A DNA stretch of 64,000 bases, taken from Cycas panzhihuaensis (taxonomy: Eukaryota; Cycadophyta). The first letter of the stretch is position 1, and each line of letters begins with the position of its first letter. The DNA is taken from NCBI GenBank assembly GCA_023213395.1, contig CM041465.1, positions 55,001,741-55,065,740 on the forward strand, in the 5' to 3' direction. Below, one piece after another: positions 12,348 to 24,281 of this stretch. The notes under the pieces are model-generated. The model was not told the origin of the DNA. It made no database searches and saw only the letters and a list, made by a program, of their open reading frames with translations. The translations under genes were made by a program, and so were the position numbers.

Positions 12348-12850
12348 TTGCTCAAAGCGAGCCTAAACTACCATTTTAAATTGTTCCCATTCCTCCCAAC
12401 CACGGGTGGAATGGCAATTTAAGATGGATTCTTGCTCAAAGCGAGCCTAAACTACCACTTTAAATTGTTCCCATTCCTCCCAACCACGGGTGGAATGGCA
12501 ATTTAAGATGGATTCTTACTCAAAGCGAGCCTAAACTACCATTTTAAATCGTTCCCATTCCTCCCAACCACGGGTGGAATGGCAATTTAAGATGGATTCT
12601 TGCTCAAAGCGAGCCTAAACTACCATTTTAAATTGTTCCCATTCCTCCCAACCACGGGTGGAACGGCAATTTAAGATGGATTCTTGCTCCGAAACGAGCC
12701 TAAACTACCATTTTGAATTGTCCCCATTCTTCCCAACCATGGGTTGAATGGCAATTTAAGATGGATCCTTGCTCTAAAACGAGCCTAAACTACCATTTTA
12801 AATTGTTCCCATTCCTCCCAACCATGGGTGGAATGGCAATTTAAGATGGA
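12348..12850 (+). repeat. Six tandem 84-bp hairpin repeats in element A
   Basis: Units start at 12348, 12432, 12516, 12600, 12684 and 12769. Units 1-4 are nearly identical; 5 and 6 differ at the start (ctccgaaacgag, ctctaaaacgag). Every unit is itself a hairpin: CCATTTTAAATTG pairs with CAATTTAAGATGG and, inside that, CCATTCCTCCC with GGGTGGAATGG, about 24 paired bases around a short AACCAC loop. B has three units. The first unit contains or closely follows the end of the coding frame. Confidence 0.95.
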
Positions 12851-13606
12851 TTTCTCTTCGGTTTGGTTTCTGGTTCATCCCGCGGAACCCGCGTTCCCGT
12901 GTGCTCTTGGGAACCTTTGTCCTCCTACTTGGGCATCCTCCAACTAGGGCGCTAGGGAGTATCGTCCTCCCCTCCCGTGCTTGTGGTTTCCTTCGCATAT
13001 TCCGCTATGCTCCCCTGTGGACGTGCATGTCGCCCTATCCTCTAACCTCGCACCTCTCGATCACCTCTGCTCACGGTGGATGTGTGTGCCCCTGTTAGAC
13101 ATACAGCCATACATGGAAGGAAACACATGCATATTACAACAAAATATTTACAACAAATATCTACAACATATGTACATTTACAACATACCAAATATTCATT
13201 TACAAAATAAATCATACATGCTACCTCTATCATACATGATACACACCATTTCATGTGGAGGCTTGTCTGGCCAGCCCGTGCCCAAGTCTCCGGTTGCTGT
13301 CGGTTAGATATGCTTGCTCACTTTGTTGGATGCCCTCTTACTTCACGTTGCACCTTGGCAGGGGCATCCGTTTTCTGCTTACGGTTTGGTCGATGATTAG
13401 GCAGCGCGTGGCGACCCCTCGTTGTCCTCGTCTCTGTCTCCCTTGTCCGCAGCGTTCGCCACGACACTTGCCTACACCCTTGGATCACGTGCTGCTCTTG
13501 ATTGCTCTTATATATATATATATGCATGTGCTACTCATGTTTTCTTGATTGTCAGCATTCGCCATCACATTACGCTTACGGCGGTGAGGCTCTGCTGCCG
13601 AGGCGA
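12851..13606 (+). other. Element A 3' noncoding region
   Basis: No gene is seen. The part from about 13255 matches the 3' end of B and, in reverse, E, including a short TA run near 13509-13522. The RNase H C-terminal remnant found in B is not readable here. The segment at 13130-13230 is AT-rich with repeated 'acaac' and 'ttacaa' words. The polypurine tract before the 3' LTR is degraded (gaggcga versus aagggggcag in C and E). Confidence 0.7.
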
Positions 13607-16140
13607 TGTTCCATTGCTATCGGGAATGGACTCGGGACGCATCGACACAGGTTTGTGCAGGTATATGTTCTTACTTTTCTTACTTATGATTGCTAAGGTA
13701 ATTTAGAATAGTGTGATTGACATGTGCCTGCCTGCACGCATTGCGCGTGCTAAATGCACTGTTCATTATGCATGTGCCTAACGGCACCTCTTAGCCTATG
13801 ACGACTCACAGCGGGGGCATCCATAAGCGGATGTGACACCCCGCATGGCGTCTGACCACTCACGATGTCTCCATGGTCTTCGAGATGCTTACACTTGACT
13901 GTTTGCTCTTGTTCTGACAGTGCCACTTATGTTGCAAACCTTTCCTAAGCTTGGTTTAACCCTTAGTTAGGGCTCTTTGCACCATTTTGAGTACTTGCCC
14001 TTGCTGGGCCTTCCCCCAGTTGATGTAATTCATGTTCAGCCCTTGTTCTTACCTTAAAAAGCTGATTTTTATGACTTTTATGTTGTATTTTTCTCTTTTT
14101 CAAATTTAATTTGTCTGCATGCAAACTTAGCGGTACCACAAAGTTCTTGATGCCGGTGCGTCTGCAGCGGTAAACTAGCGGCATGCCAAGTTTGCCGCTC
14201 TGATGTTAAAATTTGAAAAAAGAAACCTGTGACGATGGCGCGTTTTTGTGAGCGTCGGCGTGGCTCAACGATTGGGCGCCCAAGGCCCCAACGTTCACTT
14301 CTGTCTTAGAAGGCTTAAAAGCCTTTTTCCTACTCATTTGCCTCATTCTTCACTTCATTTTTGAGCTTTCTAGAGCAACTCTTCAAGAAAAAGACAAGGA
14401 AAAGACACATTGAAAGAGGAACTTCTTTTACAAGTGGGGACGGAGGTGAAGTGGGCTATTACCATTTGGAGTTGCGGGGCCATTCTTTGCCCCCTCGTTT
14501 CTCCACCACAAGCTTCACCTTCTCTCCACAAATACTCAAAGTTCCAAGGCATTTCTTCACAAAAGACTACTCCAAAGGACAACTTCTAGCTCCCACCTTG
14601 CACGGAGCTTCCTCCTCCCATTCTACTGCAAAGGACACTAAGAAACCAGCCTTAGACACTTTGCTTGTCTTTGCTTTATAAGTGGCCAAGTGAATGCATG
14701 CATGCTCTTCTCCATTCAAGGTATTTTTAGCTTCTTGTTAGTGCTTTTTCCTTGCTTTTTGATGGTTCTATTTGCAATTTTCTTCCTCTCTTTTGCATAT
14801 ACTTGCTTTGGGATCTTCTTTTGTCATTGGATGCAAGTAATCTTGGCTAGTGGTGACTTACTATAGCGCTGCCCTAGGTTGGTTATATTTCTTTGCATTT
14901 CCTTGAGACTCATCCTTCCCTTTCTAGCTTTCTCTTTCACCATTTTCTAAGCTAGTCGGTATAAAGGGTTTCACGCGAGGATTAGAGGGAGATAGGCGGG
15001 GTTCCGTTCCCCATTGCCACCCTTCTCCCCAAGGGTTCCGTCCCTTGTCCTCTCTCTCCCTTTATCACCCGCTCTTTCTTAGGAAACGGGGTTAGGGAAG
15101 CCTAAGAGGGTCGGTTTGAGTCCTTTTCCCTTGGTGTAGGCAACCTGTTACTACCTGTCTCACCTCGTTGCCTGCTAGCATTTCCTTCCCGGACCCCGTG
15201 GAGACCTCTCGTGGGTGAGTTAGCCATCACGAGGCTACACTCAGTCCCATATAGTACATTTTGTGGTGCTTGACAGTTTGTATGCTTATCGCGTGGCCTT
15301 GTTTCATTTTCGTTACATGTTGGTGCTTACTTACATTTTGCTAGCTTAGTTGATGTTATTACCATATACATATATCTTCTTGTGCCCGTAGCCTCTCCCC
15401 CGAGAGGAAGGCATTCTCTCTGTTTGTTTGCAGGATCACGTCAGAGGGAGTGGTGCACGAGATCAACCTTGCCGTGGCTCTGCCGCAGTATCTCTTCTCC
15501 CTTTTCGTTTGAGCTTTGCTTTTCATCCTTTCTTTTTATTCGGTCTTTGCATGCCCTAGGGAGGTAAGTAAACCCCTTAAATCGCCTCAATCGGCGTTGC
15601 ATGCGTGGAGGAGAGAGGAAAGGGCGCAACCAGAGAGAGGATCCGCACTTCATCCTCAACCCCAGGATCCGGTATTCCTCGCGTTTCCTTTATTTTTTCC
15701 TTTTTATCGTTCTTGCCTTTTATACATGCTTAATAGGTAAAGAGAAGGGAATATAAAGAAAAGGAAATAGTCTTTCATTTACGTTTACTTTTACTGCAGT
15801 TTCTTTTACCTTGCATTACGTAGAGACGGAAGACCCATTTACGTTGTATTTCCCAACCCATGCCTTACTTCACGCCTTGCACGTTGAGTTTGTTGCCCTC
15901 TCGTTACCTTCTCATTACCTTGAGAAGCGCAGCCTGTGAGGTTTCCTTTTCCTTCCGGCCATCAGAAGGGTAGGAAGGCCTCGTCTTGCAGCTACACAGA
16001 AGCAACCGAGCACCTTGCGATCCGTGCACGCTCCGTGCATGGATGACCCAGAGGTGAGATCCTCATTGTCTAGCCCGATCATGTTGTGTTTTGTATTTCT
16101 TTGCTAGACGTAGGATCGCATTCCCGCGGAGAGCGTTTCA
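13607..16140 (+). repeat. Element A 3' LTR
   Basis: About 2.53 kb, starting at tgttccattgctatcggg (degraded terminal palindrome) and ending gagagcgtttca. It matches the 5' LTR nearly base for base over long stretches, with differences bunched at a few GC-rich spots. It carries acceptor-like TTTGCAG ending at 15433 and GTAAGT at 15564-15569. Confidence 0.9.
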
Positions 16141-16145
16141 GAAGG
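16141..16145. repeat. Target-site duplication, right copy, of element A
   Basis: GAAGG, identical to 3507-3511. Confidence 0.9.
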
Positions 16146-17158
16146 CAGTCCTATGAGGTTTGCAAGTGGATTCCTGTGTAGGCTATGAAACCTAAATGAG
16201 AACTTGGTGAAACCTGATGCTTATGCATGGAAGTGAGTCTTGGAGCACATCCTTTCTTGGAGAAGCTTTGTCTTAGGCTTGCTATTGAAGATCCGGAGTT
16301 CTGAGGCAGATCTCAAGCTGGGACACAGGTGTGCTAGATGTTGCAGGGCGCTCTTATAAAAAATCACCTGTGAAAGTAGAAGAGGAGAGGAGAAAAGATA
16401 GAGGAAGAGATCAAAATGAAGTCTTTTTTGGGTTTTATATCTAACCCTAGTTTAATTAAATAATTAGGGTTAGGCTAGGACTCAGGGTGTGACTTAACTG
16501 CATGGTAATTTCACGAAAATGTAAAATTTAGCATAGTAGATTTAAAAAAATATTCTATGACAGTCACCCCATAGTAAACTTTGTGATACCACGAAGTTTA
16601 CTGCTGTACCGTGACATTTATCACAGTGCAGTGATAGAATGCAAAACAAGAGGAAAAAAGGAGTTAGGAGCCCTAAAGGAGGGTACCCCAGGCCTAGGAG
16701 GATCTAACCCTCTATTTAGGTGGTTGGGGATAGTCATAACGAGGAGATGACCTAGACCGGATGGGGCACCAGAGAGATAGGGTTCCCAAGAAATTGGTAA
16801 ATGGATAGGGAGATACCAATCACACCTAGTGAGGCATTACGAGTTGTGATGTGGCAATGGGGGTGTGAACGGATCACACGAGCTAGTTGGTACTTGGGAC
16901 AACATAGAGGTACATAGAAGGGCTGTGGAGTGCCATTGGGATACATGTCTCGTGGTCGTCATAGGCTAGAGTAGTGTTAAGCAATATGATCAAGTAGCAG
17001 ATGCTAGTTGATCACTCAAATGTATCAATCAATCATGCAATGAAAAATAGATACTTCAATTTACCTTTTTGGAGAAGTGACAAAGGCAAAGTATAGAAGC
17101 ATACCTACACTTACCTGAGTTGACTTGCCAAAACCCATTCCCGATAGCTAGGAAACAC
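16146..17158 (-). repeat. Inner part of element C 3' LTR (divergent)
   Basis: The minus-strand LTR start is at 17158 (TGTTTCC followed by tagctatcggg). It resumes the LTR cut at 3511. The tcataggct block near 16960-16970 and the accacgaagtttactg block near 16590 have counterparts in all LTRs of the family, but much of the sequence differs from the right LTR of C. Confidence 0.7.
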
Positions 17159-17170
17159 TGCCCCCTTAGC
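17159..17170 (-). other. Polypurine tract of element C
   Basis: On the minus strand CTAAGGGGGCAG sits directly before the TGTTTCC start of the 3' LTR. It is the plus-strand primer of reverse transcription. E has the matching CCAAGGGGGCAG at 60115-60126. Confidence 0.8.
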
Positions 17171-17579
17171 AGTAGAGCCTCATGGCTCGGAAGCATAATG
17201 CAACGACGAATGCTGGCAACACAATGTTAGTGATATATATATATAAACAAACATAATAATGGTGCTGGCTAAGGGTGACAACAAATACTATGGAGGAACG
17301 CGTGGGTGTAGAGGTAAGGGCGAGACAACATAGGAAATATGTGTCATCGTATAGTCAACTGGTAATGATGATAGATGAGGGGTGTTGATAATACAAGGTC
17401 CCAAACCTTAAACTGCCATAAGATCTGAACTATTTTGCAACTAGTTATAGGAATCAAAACTAGAATTTAACATGCAAGTTCTAAACTCAGAGATAATACA
17501 ATAACATGAATATGAAAGTCAAACATCACTGAAACCATCAGGTTTTGCCATCAAATATAGGAGGTGAAAGTAGGAGACC
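17171..17579 (-). other. Element C 3' noncoding region
   Basis: About 400 bp without a coding frame between integrase and polypurine tract, with a short TA run near 17231-17245. The second RNase H and antisense gene present in G and E are absent, so this copy has the shortest 3' region of the gypsy copies seen here. Confidence 0.7.
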
Positions 17580-17589
17580 GCTTTCTCAA

Positions 17590-18700
17590 ATTCCAAGCCG
17601 TCTAAGGTGGCGATCCTGTATCTTGTAGATTATTGAGGCTTTCGAGAGCAACGAAGGGCCTACCCATTTGGGCCGAATTTGGCCAAGCGATCGTAAAGGT
17701 ACTCCAATTTGAGGACATGGTCCCCGGGGCACAAAGGACGAGCACGAAGACGTTTGTCGTGTGTCCTTTGCAAGCGGGCTTTCGAAGCGAGGTTTGCTTG
17801 ACAAGCCATTAAGCGCCTCTCATCCAGGGCTTGGAGGTCTAGGAGGTGAGCCTGACGAATAGACTCCTCGTCAATGAGGCCTCGAAAGGAAACCTGAAGA
17901 GAGGGGATCTCCACTTCCAGCGGGAGTATCGCCTCGGTTCCGTAGACTAACGAGAATGGGGTCATTCCGGTAGCCATGCGGATGGAAGTGCGATAAGCCC
18001 ATAGGGCGGAGGGGAGTTGGATATGCCAGTCTCTTTGAGACTGGGTAACGGTTTTCTTCAAAATGCTGACGAGTGTTTTGTTGAAAGATTCAACTTGCCC
18101 GTTGGCTTGGGGGTAATAAGGGGATGACGTCTTATGCGAGATCTTGAATTTCTCGCACAATTCGTCCATTTCCTTATTACAGAAGGAAGTTCCATTATTC
18201 GTAATTAGGACATCAGGAATTCTGAAATGACAGATAATATGCTGGTAGACGAAGGTGGCTATCGTCTTACCAGGGGTAGTGGACAGGGGGATTGCCTCTG
18301 CCCATTTAGTGAAGTATTCGGTAGCAGTTAAGATATATTTATGTTGTGTGGAAGATGGCGGTGATAAAGCCTCAATGAGGTCTAAGCCCCATTGAGAAAA
18401 GGGCCACGGAGACACGATAGGGTGCAATGCCTCGGAAGGTACGTGAGAGACATTGCCGTGCTCCTGACATCGCCAGCATCTAAGGGCACAGGCGTGGGCG
18501 TCCTTGAACAAGGACAACCAGTAATAGCCCATGCAGAGGATCCTTTGGGCCATGGATTGGCCCCCAAAGTGGCACCCACAAATGCCATGGTGGCATTCGC
18601 GGAGTATTTGGTCCGCTCAAGTCGGGGCGATGTAGCGGCGGGATCCCGTCGAAGATCTCTTGTACAACACTTCATCTAAGAGGAAGTATTGCTAGCGATG
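17590..18700 (-). pseudogene. Element C integrase, catalytically altered
   Basis: Integrase inserts the cDNA copy into host DNA. The reading runs from an H-H-C-C zinc region (HHGICGCHFGG, then CWRC in 18450-18640) into the core in the long frame 18553-17660. The first acidic residue lies in GLDLIEAL, the glutamate in PYYPQANGQVESFNKTL. The middle position reads ITNNGTSF, where Asp-Asn-Gly is usual and G has ITDDRT, so the catalytic Asp is Asn. The C-terminal part (LASKARLQRTHDKRL, DHVLKLEYLYDRLAKFGP) breaks frame near 17660. The zinc region is in a different frame from the core. Confidence 0.85.
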
Positions 18701-20200
18701 GGCGCGGATCGCGACCTAACTTTATTCTTGGCAGGCGATACTCTTCTTTGAGTCGATATCGCACAATGTCACCATACCACTCATTTGTCGGTGGGTGAAA
18801 AGCATCTTGGATGGTTATGATAGACTCATCCGGGAAAGAGTCGTCAACAGGAACGCCACTCGCGTTGGGAATGGCAGCATCAGCTAATTGCTCTGCTACT
18901 ACCATTCCCTTCTTTAACTTCCTGTTAATAACTTGTAAGTCAAATTCTTGAAGCAGGACGTGACCAACAGCCCTACCTGTCATATCTGAACGGGTAAGTA
19001 AGTAACACAAGGGATCGGATTGAACGATCACCTTGGTCGTATTACCGAGCAAGTAATGCCTGAACTTCTTGGTCGCATGGACCAAGGAGAGGCATTCCTT
19101 TTCGACGGGGGGATAGTTCAATTCAGCGGCAACGAGAGTGCGGCTGATGAAGTAAATGGCCCTCTCAGTTCCTGAATCGTCCTCCTGTGCGAGCATTGCG
19201 CCTAGGGATTTGTCAGTTGCCGAGGTGTATAGGATGGAGGGCCTATCAAAGCGAGGAGGCGCCCGGTAGGCGGCGAGAGCTTCCTTGAGTCCTACGAAGG
19301 CCTTTTGGGTCTTGTCTGACCAAACAAAAGGGGCTCCTTTCTTCAATAGGTTTATAAGAGGCTTGGCGTTTATGGCGAAATTTGCCAAGAAACGCCTAAG
19401 AAAACCAAGCCTGCCTAGAAACAACTTAATTTGTCGTTGGGTCCTAGGCGGCGGCATGTCAAGGATTGCCTTGACTTTTTTCGGATCGATTTGGATTCCT
19501 TGCTGGGACATGAGGAAACCCAAGAGTTTGCCTGAAGTGACGGAAAACACGCATTTCAGCAGGTTTAGACTAACGTGATACTTGCGGCATCTTGTGAAGA
19601 TGGCACACAAGTCGGAGGGATGATGGGCTCTGGTATGCGAAAGGCTCATCATATCGTCCATGAAGACCTCCAACGTGTTGTTGATGAGGTCGTGAAAGAT
19701 AAAATGCATGGCTATTTGATAAGTAGCCCCTGCATTCTTAAGGCCAAAGGGCATTGCTTTGTAGGCAAAGGTACCCCATGGTGTAGTGAAGGCCGTCTTA
19801 TGGTGGTCTTCGGGAGAAATCTGAATCTGGTTATAATGGGAGGCCAGTCCATTAAGGACATAACTTGAATCCGGTTTGTACGATCGATTATTTGATCTAT
19901 GAAGGGAAGAGGAAAGTTGTCCTTAGGACAAGTGTTGTTTATGTCGCGAAAATCGACACAAATACGAATGGTCCCGTTCTTCTTAGCAACAGGAACAATA
20001 TTCGATACCCACTTAGGGTAATCGATAGAAGAAATGAGTCCCGCGTCTAGAAGCTTCTCAACTTCCATCTTAACAGCGGTGAAAGCTTGAGTAAAGGGAG
20101 GCCGGCCTTGGGCGAGCATCAGGAAAGGTCATAAGGTTATGTGTGACGATGGAGGGGTCAATGCCCTTCATATCCAAGTAGTCCCATGTGAATACATCGC
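18672..20200 (-). pseudogene. Element C reverse transcriptase and RNase H, frameshifted
   Basis: The enzyme copies element RNA into DNA. The RT N-terminal part reads in 20119-19712 (KWVSNIVPVAKKNGTIRICVDFRD, cited as a motif). The frame shifts near 19830, and the rest continues in 19754-18672 with MPFGLKNAGATYQ and the catalytic box as FMDDM, a Y-to-F variant of YxDD. RNase H follows with SATDKSLGAMLAQ, FISRTL and EKECLSLVHATKKFRHYL, typical of Ty3/gypsy. The reading continues toward the integrase zinc region, where it changes frame. A single frameshift separates the RT halves. Confidence 0.88.
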
Positions 20201-21278
20201 GAAATTCTCGGAATAGGAGGGAGTATTCCCTCACTTCATCGGGAGTACATTCCGCTCCTACCTTGATGACCTTGTCTGGGGCAAGGACTATGTCCTGAGT
20301 TGCCCCCATGCACATGGCATTCCCCTCCTCAAAATGGAGGGGGGCAAGATCGACCGGAAGGGAGGAAACGGAAGAAGGGATTGGGTCAGCTAATGTGGAC
20401 CCAATCGCTAAAACCTTCTGGTGGCCAAGCTTGTGGTGACCAGGAAGCAAACTAGGCATGGAACCTGCTAAGTGTTCCAGCAAAGCCTCATCGTCTTCGA
20501 AGTAGTCCACCCCATGGATGACTTGGCTTCGAATGGACGAGGCGCGGGATATCGTGGGAGCGATAGGACCGGTATGGCACAGCGCCCATCATCCCTAAGA
20601 GACTCTGAAGGAGAATCAAGGAGAGGTCCCTCGTAAAAAGCTAGAGGGAAACTCTCAACATCATCACTTACGGGAGGTGATGGGACGGAAGAGCTAGGCA
20701 CGCGATGACCAACATGCGCAATGTCATGTGACATGTGAAAATGACCAGGCTCTACAACAAAAGGGGTCATAGGAGGAAACCTAGGACTAGGAGGATGCCC
20801 CACACTAGTGCGGAGGAATGGCCCGGGTGAGGACGATCCTCATCCTCACTATGGGACCCATCATCGTCATGGCGAGATACCCATAGCTCCCGACACTAAT
20901 GGGGGCGAAATATATCAAATCAGGAGAAGAAGATATGGGATCTTCTTCACGGTAAGAGGAATCGGGGATTCCAATGGAGCAAGCCGAGACATGGTCGGAA
21001 GGACGTTTGTTTCCCTTCATATGGCTATGGCTTGCCTGGGAGGAAGGCCTAGCTTGTTTGGCGAGCGGTCGCTCGTGGGAGACAACTTTCATTTGCCCAT
21101 TATGGACAAATTTAAGTTGCCCCTAACGGGTGGAACATACGGCTCCCATTTGGTCAAGCCATGGTCTACCCAGAAGCAAGTTGTAATCAACGTTAACATT
21201 GAGGACAACGATGTCAGTAACAACAGTCTTGTCCTCGAGGGTAAGGGGTATCGAGACAGATCCTAAGAGTCTTCTACT
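20201..21278 (-). pseudogene. Element C protease-RT linker
   Basis: Broken frames (21092-20805, 20803-20468, 20510-20201) hold the LKFVHNGQMKVVSHE signature also seen in A and B (LKFVHEGQVKVV), then low-complexity Ser/Pro-rich sequence and an acidic stretch before the RT start (IDPSIVTHNLMTFPDA). These are linker residues of the polyprotein with no catalytic motif of their own. The N-terminal LKFVH part is common to C, A and B. After it A and B diverge into their Arg/Ser-rich tail. Confidence 0.7.
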
Positions 21279-21870
21279 CTAGTCATAACCACGACAACGC
21301 CATGGAGCAGGTTCCAGGCGGAAATGTAAGCTCTTGCATAGCAGCGAGGGCATGGCATTGGTGGAAGAAGCAGTTGTCCTGACGGTTCTTCGCAATGTAC
21401 TGTCGAGAGTATCTATGGTAATGGTGAAAGGGAAGTTCCATTGGCATTCCCTTCCACTAGATGCGGGAAGATCTACGGGATCGAAAGAGGTAGCAGGTTT
21501 GCGGCTTTGGGTTATACCCAAGGCATGAGCAGACGCATCATTCGATCCTAGAACTTCGAAGGGCGCTCGTTGCTCGGGGCAACTTCTCAAGGCGTCCATG
21601 ATGGACATCACGGTAGCCATAGTAAAGTTCTTCGACTACGGAGAAGGGCTTACCCTTCACGTGGGTTGGGTAAGGGCTCTCCTAAAGTCGAATCTCTAAG
21701 GCGTCTTGGGAATGCTCTTGGGAAGTGTGGGAATCTCGGAGGAATGGCTTGGGAGGGATTAAGTTGCAAGGTAGGCGGAGGCACCTATTGCCTCCTTCAT
21801 GGCTTGAGGCGGGTCAGCGTAAGGGAGTGGTCTCAAGCATTTGGATCACCTTTTTCCCTTATTACAGATT
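21279..21870 (-). pseudogene. Element C protease, active site altered
   Basis: The frame 21620-21279 aligns with the protease region of A (MSIMDALRSCPEQRAP, then TITIDTLDSTLRRTV). Where A and B read VDNGSS, this copy reads VRTTASS followed by TNAMP. A few inserted bases seem to have replaced the catalytic Asp while keeping the overall frame. The upstream part (21850-21621, with the conserved GKPFS segment) lies in other frames. The copy is not expected to have protease activity. Confidence 0.75.
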
Positions 21871-21959
21871 TGTGAAGGTGATGGAGCACGGCGGTCGGGG
21901 GGCGCAAAGGGAAGATGGCCTTCGCCGCACCCTTCCCTCTACCATGCGGAGGTGAGGAT

Positions 21960-24024
21960 TGGGGTATCTATCCAGGTCGATTGTTCCTTTCTTTGAACAT
22001 CACGACCACATTCCCCATGCTTGGGGCGGGTCCCTATGAGCAGGTTGATCGAGGTTGGGCCTCGATGACCACCTAGGGGACGAATTGCGGCTGCGGGCGT
22101 CGGCGTGGGTCTGTGCCGACAGCGAATCGTCATGGAAACACTCCTCGTGGATGGAACACCACCTCTTCTCAAGGGGAGGATCGATCCTCCTTGCTTGAGA
22201 AGGCTGGGCGTTACCCCCTTTGGGGGGCATCGCATGAGAAGCTTGCTGAACTGGTTTATGGGAGGTCAGCGATGAAGGAGGCTGGAGCTTAAGCTCCTTC
22301 ATCGTGCGCTCAAATGAGTGAATAGCGGAAGTAAGAGGATCTAGGGTCCTCTCAGTTGGATGAGAGGTGGACCTAGCGGGCTGCGAATGTTTGGTTTCCT
22401 TCGCTGGGGGAGGCACCTCGTGGCGTTGCAAGGGCTTAGGAGGTTTCTTAAGTCCTGCTTGGATCTCAATGGTCTCCAACGCCAAGCACCTCGTAATCGC
22501 GGAGTCACATGTGGTTGCCCCCATATTGAGGACTTCCACATACACTTCGGGGTAAAATGCGTTGACGAAGAGATCTCGCTTCAACTCTTCAGGCAACGTG
22601 GCCTTGGTAGAGTGAAGAAGATCATGAAAGCGTCGCACAAAGTCACGATTCATCTCGTCGTGACCTTGTTTAAGTGACATAAGTGCTTTCATTCCACTTT
22701 CGAATGGACGGGCTACGTCAAAATAGTTGATGAACTCGTCTACCAATTGCTGGAATGAAGAAATCGAATGAGCAGGAAGGCGGTAAAACCACTTGAGGGC
22801 GTCGCCCTGCAAGGATCACGGAAATAGCTTCATAAGGATATGGTCGTAAGCCCAATAATCGATGCATGCCATAGAGAAACTATGTACATGCTCGGTTGGT
22901 CTTCTTGACAGTTCCGTGAATTTGGGAACCGGAGGGTGAGGCGGCAGGTTAGTCCTTAGCGCCTCAACAGATAATGGCGTCGACCTATAGTCCATGAAAG
23001 GACGTGTCCTCACTTGGGCTAATGGGTCGATGGCTAGCAAAGGAATGGATGGGGGTGGTAAACCCATCCCTCCTTAGGGAAACGCCCCTTGTTGGAAAGG
23101 GGGTTGCGGGTAAACGCTCTGGAAAGGAGGTATGCTCCCTTGCGACGAAGCGGCAACAGGAGTTGCACTAGATGATAGAAACGAAGGGTGAGGGACCAGG
23201 TTTTGCCCATAGGGGCCACCTGTAGGTGGCGCTACCCCATATGGGTGCAGCAGGTCCACCCATAAGCAGGAAGATGGTTTCCCCTAAGCTTACCCCAAGC
23301 TTGAGGCGTGTAACACAGGGGCACGTAAGGAAGGACCACCAGCGAGTTTTGAATGTATGTAGGAGTTGGTCCTACATAGTTGATGGTGGCAGCTAGTAGG
23401 GCCTCAAGGCCTACTAGGGAACGCATGTGCCACGTTCGAAGGCGGCGCATGCGTTTGACTCAGAAACGACATGCTAACCCCGAGTTGGGGAAAGGACATG
23501 CCACGAATGGGTCCTGAAGAAGTAGGACCACGGCTAGAAGTAGGTGGCGCAATGCTTGCCCTGGGAGCCGGGGTAGACATGGCATAGGACGCGTGTGCAC
23601 AGGCGGAAGCAACAATCGTTGTAGAAGGCGCAGGGACGGATGAAGAAGATGCTATATTTCACAACACTTCTTCAAACCATCTAGGGTGCGGTTGGCGGCG
23701 AGTTGTTCGGAAGTACTCGCTAATCGCCTTGACTACGTCAGCGGGAGGGGTATCCTCGTAGCCATACGAAGTCGACGGGATCTCAAAAGTAGGGGATCCC
23801 TCAGGACGCTCCTTGTAAGGCTCACCAGTGGGGTGGTGTGTCTCATGAGGGGCCGGATCTTCCGCTGTATGAGCGGAAGGATGAAAGTCGGCAGGATGAA
23901 ATTGGTCATCTGGATAGTAGATGGAATCGTCACCCTCATGGGCAGATTCCGGAACAGATGAAGGGAACTCTTGAGTTCCCGAAGTCATGGTATGGTAAGC
24001 CCAATCGGACGTGTAACCTTCCAT
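21960..24024 (-). pseudogene. gag: Element C gag polyprotein
   Basis: This is the best-preserved gag in the window. The conserved ATG of MEGY is at 24024. Segments 24096-23659, 23450-23074, 23067-22816 and 22812-22000 can be followed as one protein with few breaks: a TAG after FEEVL near 23659, small frame changes near 23230 and 23450, and a stop at about 22814 just before LQGDALKWFYRLP. The gag core lies around 22750-22560, and the zinc-binding CSIHEECFHDD motif near 22150. The C-terminal region is rich in Ser, Arg and Pro. Compared with A and B it has fewer indels. Confidence 0.85.
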
Positions 24025-24281
24025 TGTCGAATCGGGGTTCGGCGATGGAAGGGAACGAGGCGATTGGTCCTCTAACAACAGTGGCAAACCTCGCAAGCGA
24101 CGCGAGAAACGTCGTATGCAACGCCTTTGCGAGTGTTGTTAGAAGAAACAAAAAAGAAGAAAGGAAGGAAAATGATGCAAGCACATTAGGGGGTGCCCAA
24201 CTGAAAACACGGAATACGAAACTACCTAGAGGCAAGAACACCAACGAGAAGGGGAAGCGAATCTAACTCCCTTACTAGCAG

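Larger units (their letters stand above)
3512..16140 (+). mobile_element. Element A: non-autonomous Ty3/gypsy retrotransposon
   Basis: A complete element bounded by TG...CA LTRs of about 2.5 kb and a perfect GAAGG duplication. In order it has 5' LTR, primer-site region, leader (interrupted by a reverse solo LTR), gag, protease, arginine/serine-rich tail, six hairpin-forming repeats, 3' noncoding region and 3' LTR. No RT, RNase H or integrase is found between protease and 3' LTR. Without the solo LTR the element is about 10.1 kb. It inserted into the 3' LTR of C, so it is younger than C. B has the same layout. Confidence 0.9.

Noticed and set aside
12348-12850. CRISPR array
   Set aside because: Units are contiguous 84-bp tandem copies without unique spacers, lie inside a plant retrotransposon, and have no cas genes nearby.
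18392-18679. Plus-strand open frame of 95 codons over integrase of C
   Set aside because: It is the antisense shadow of the minus-strand zinc region and integrase core, with no motif of its own.
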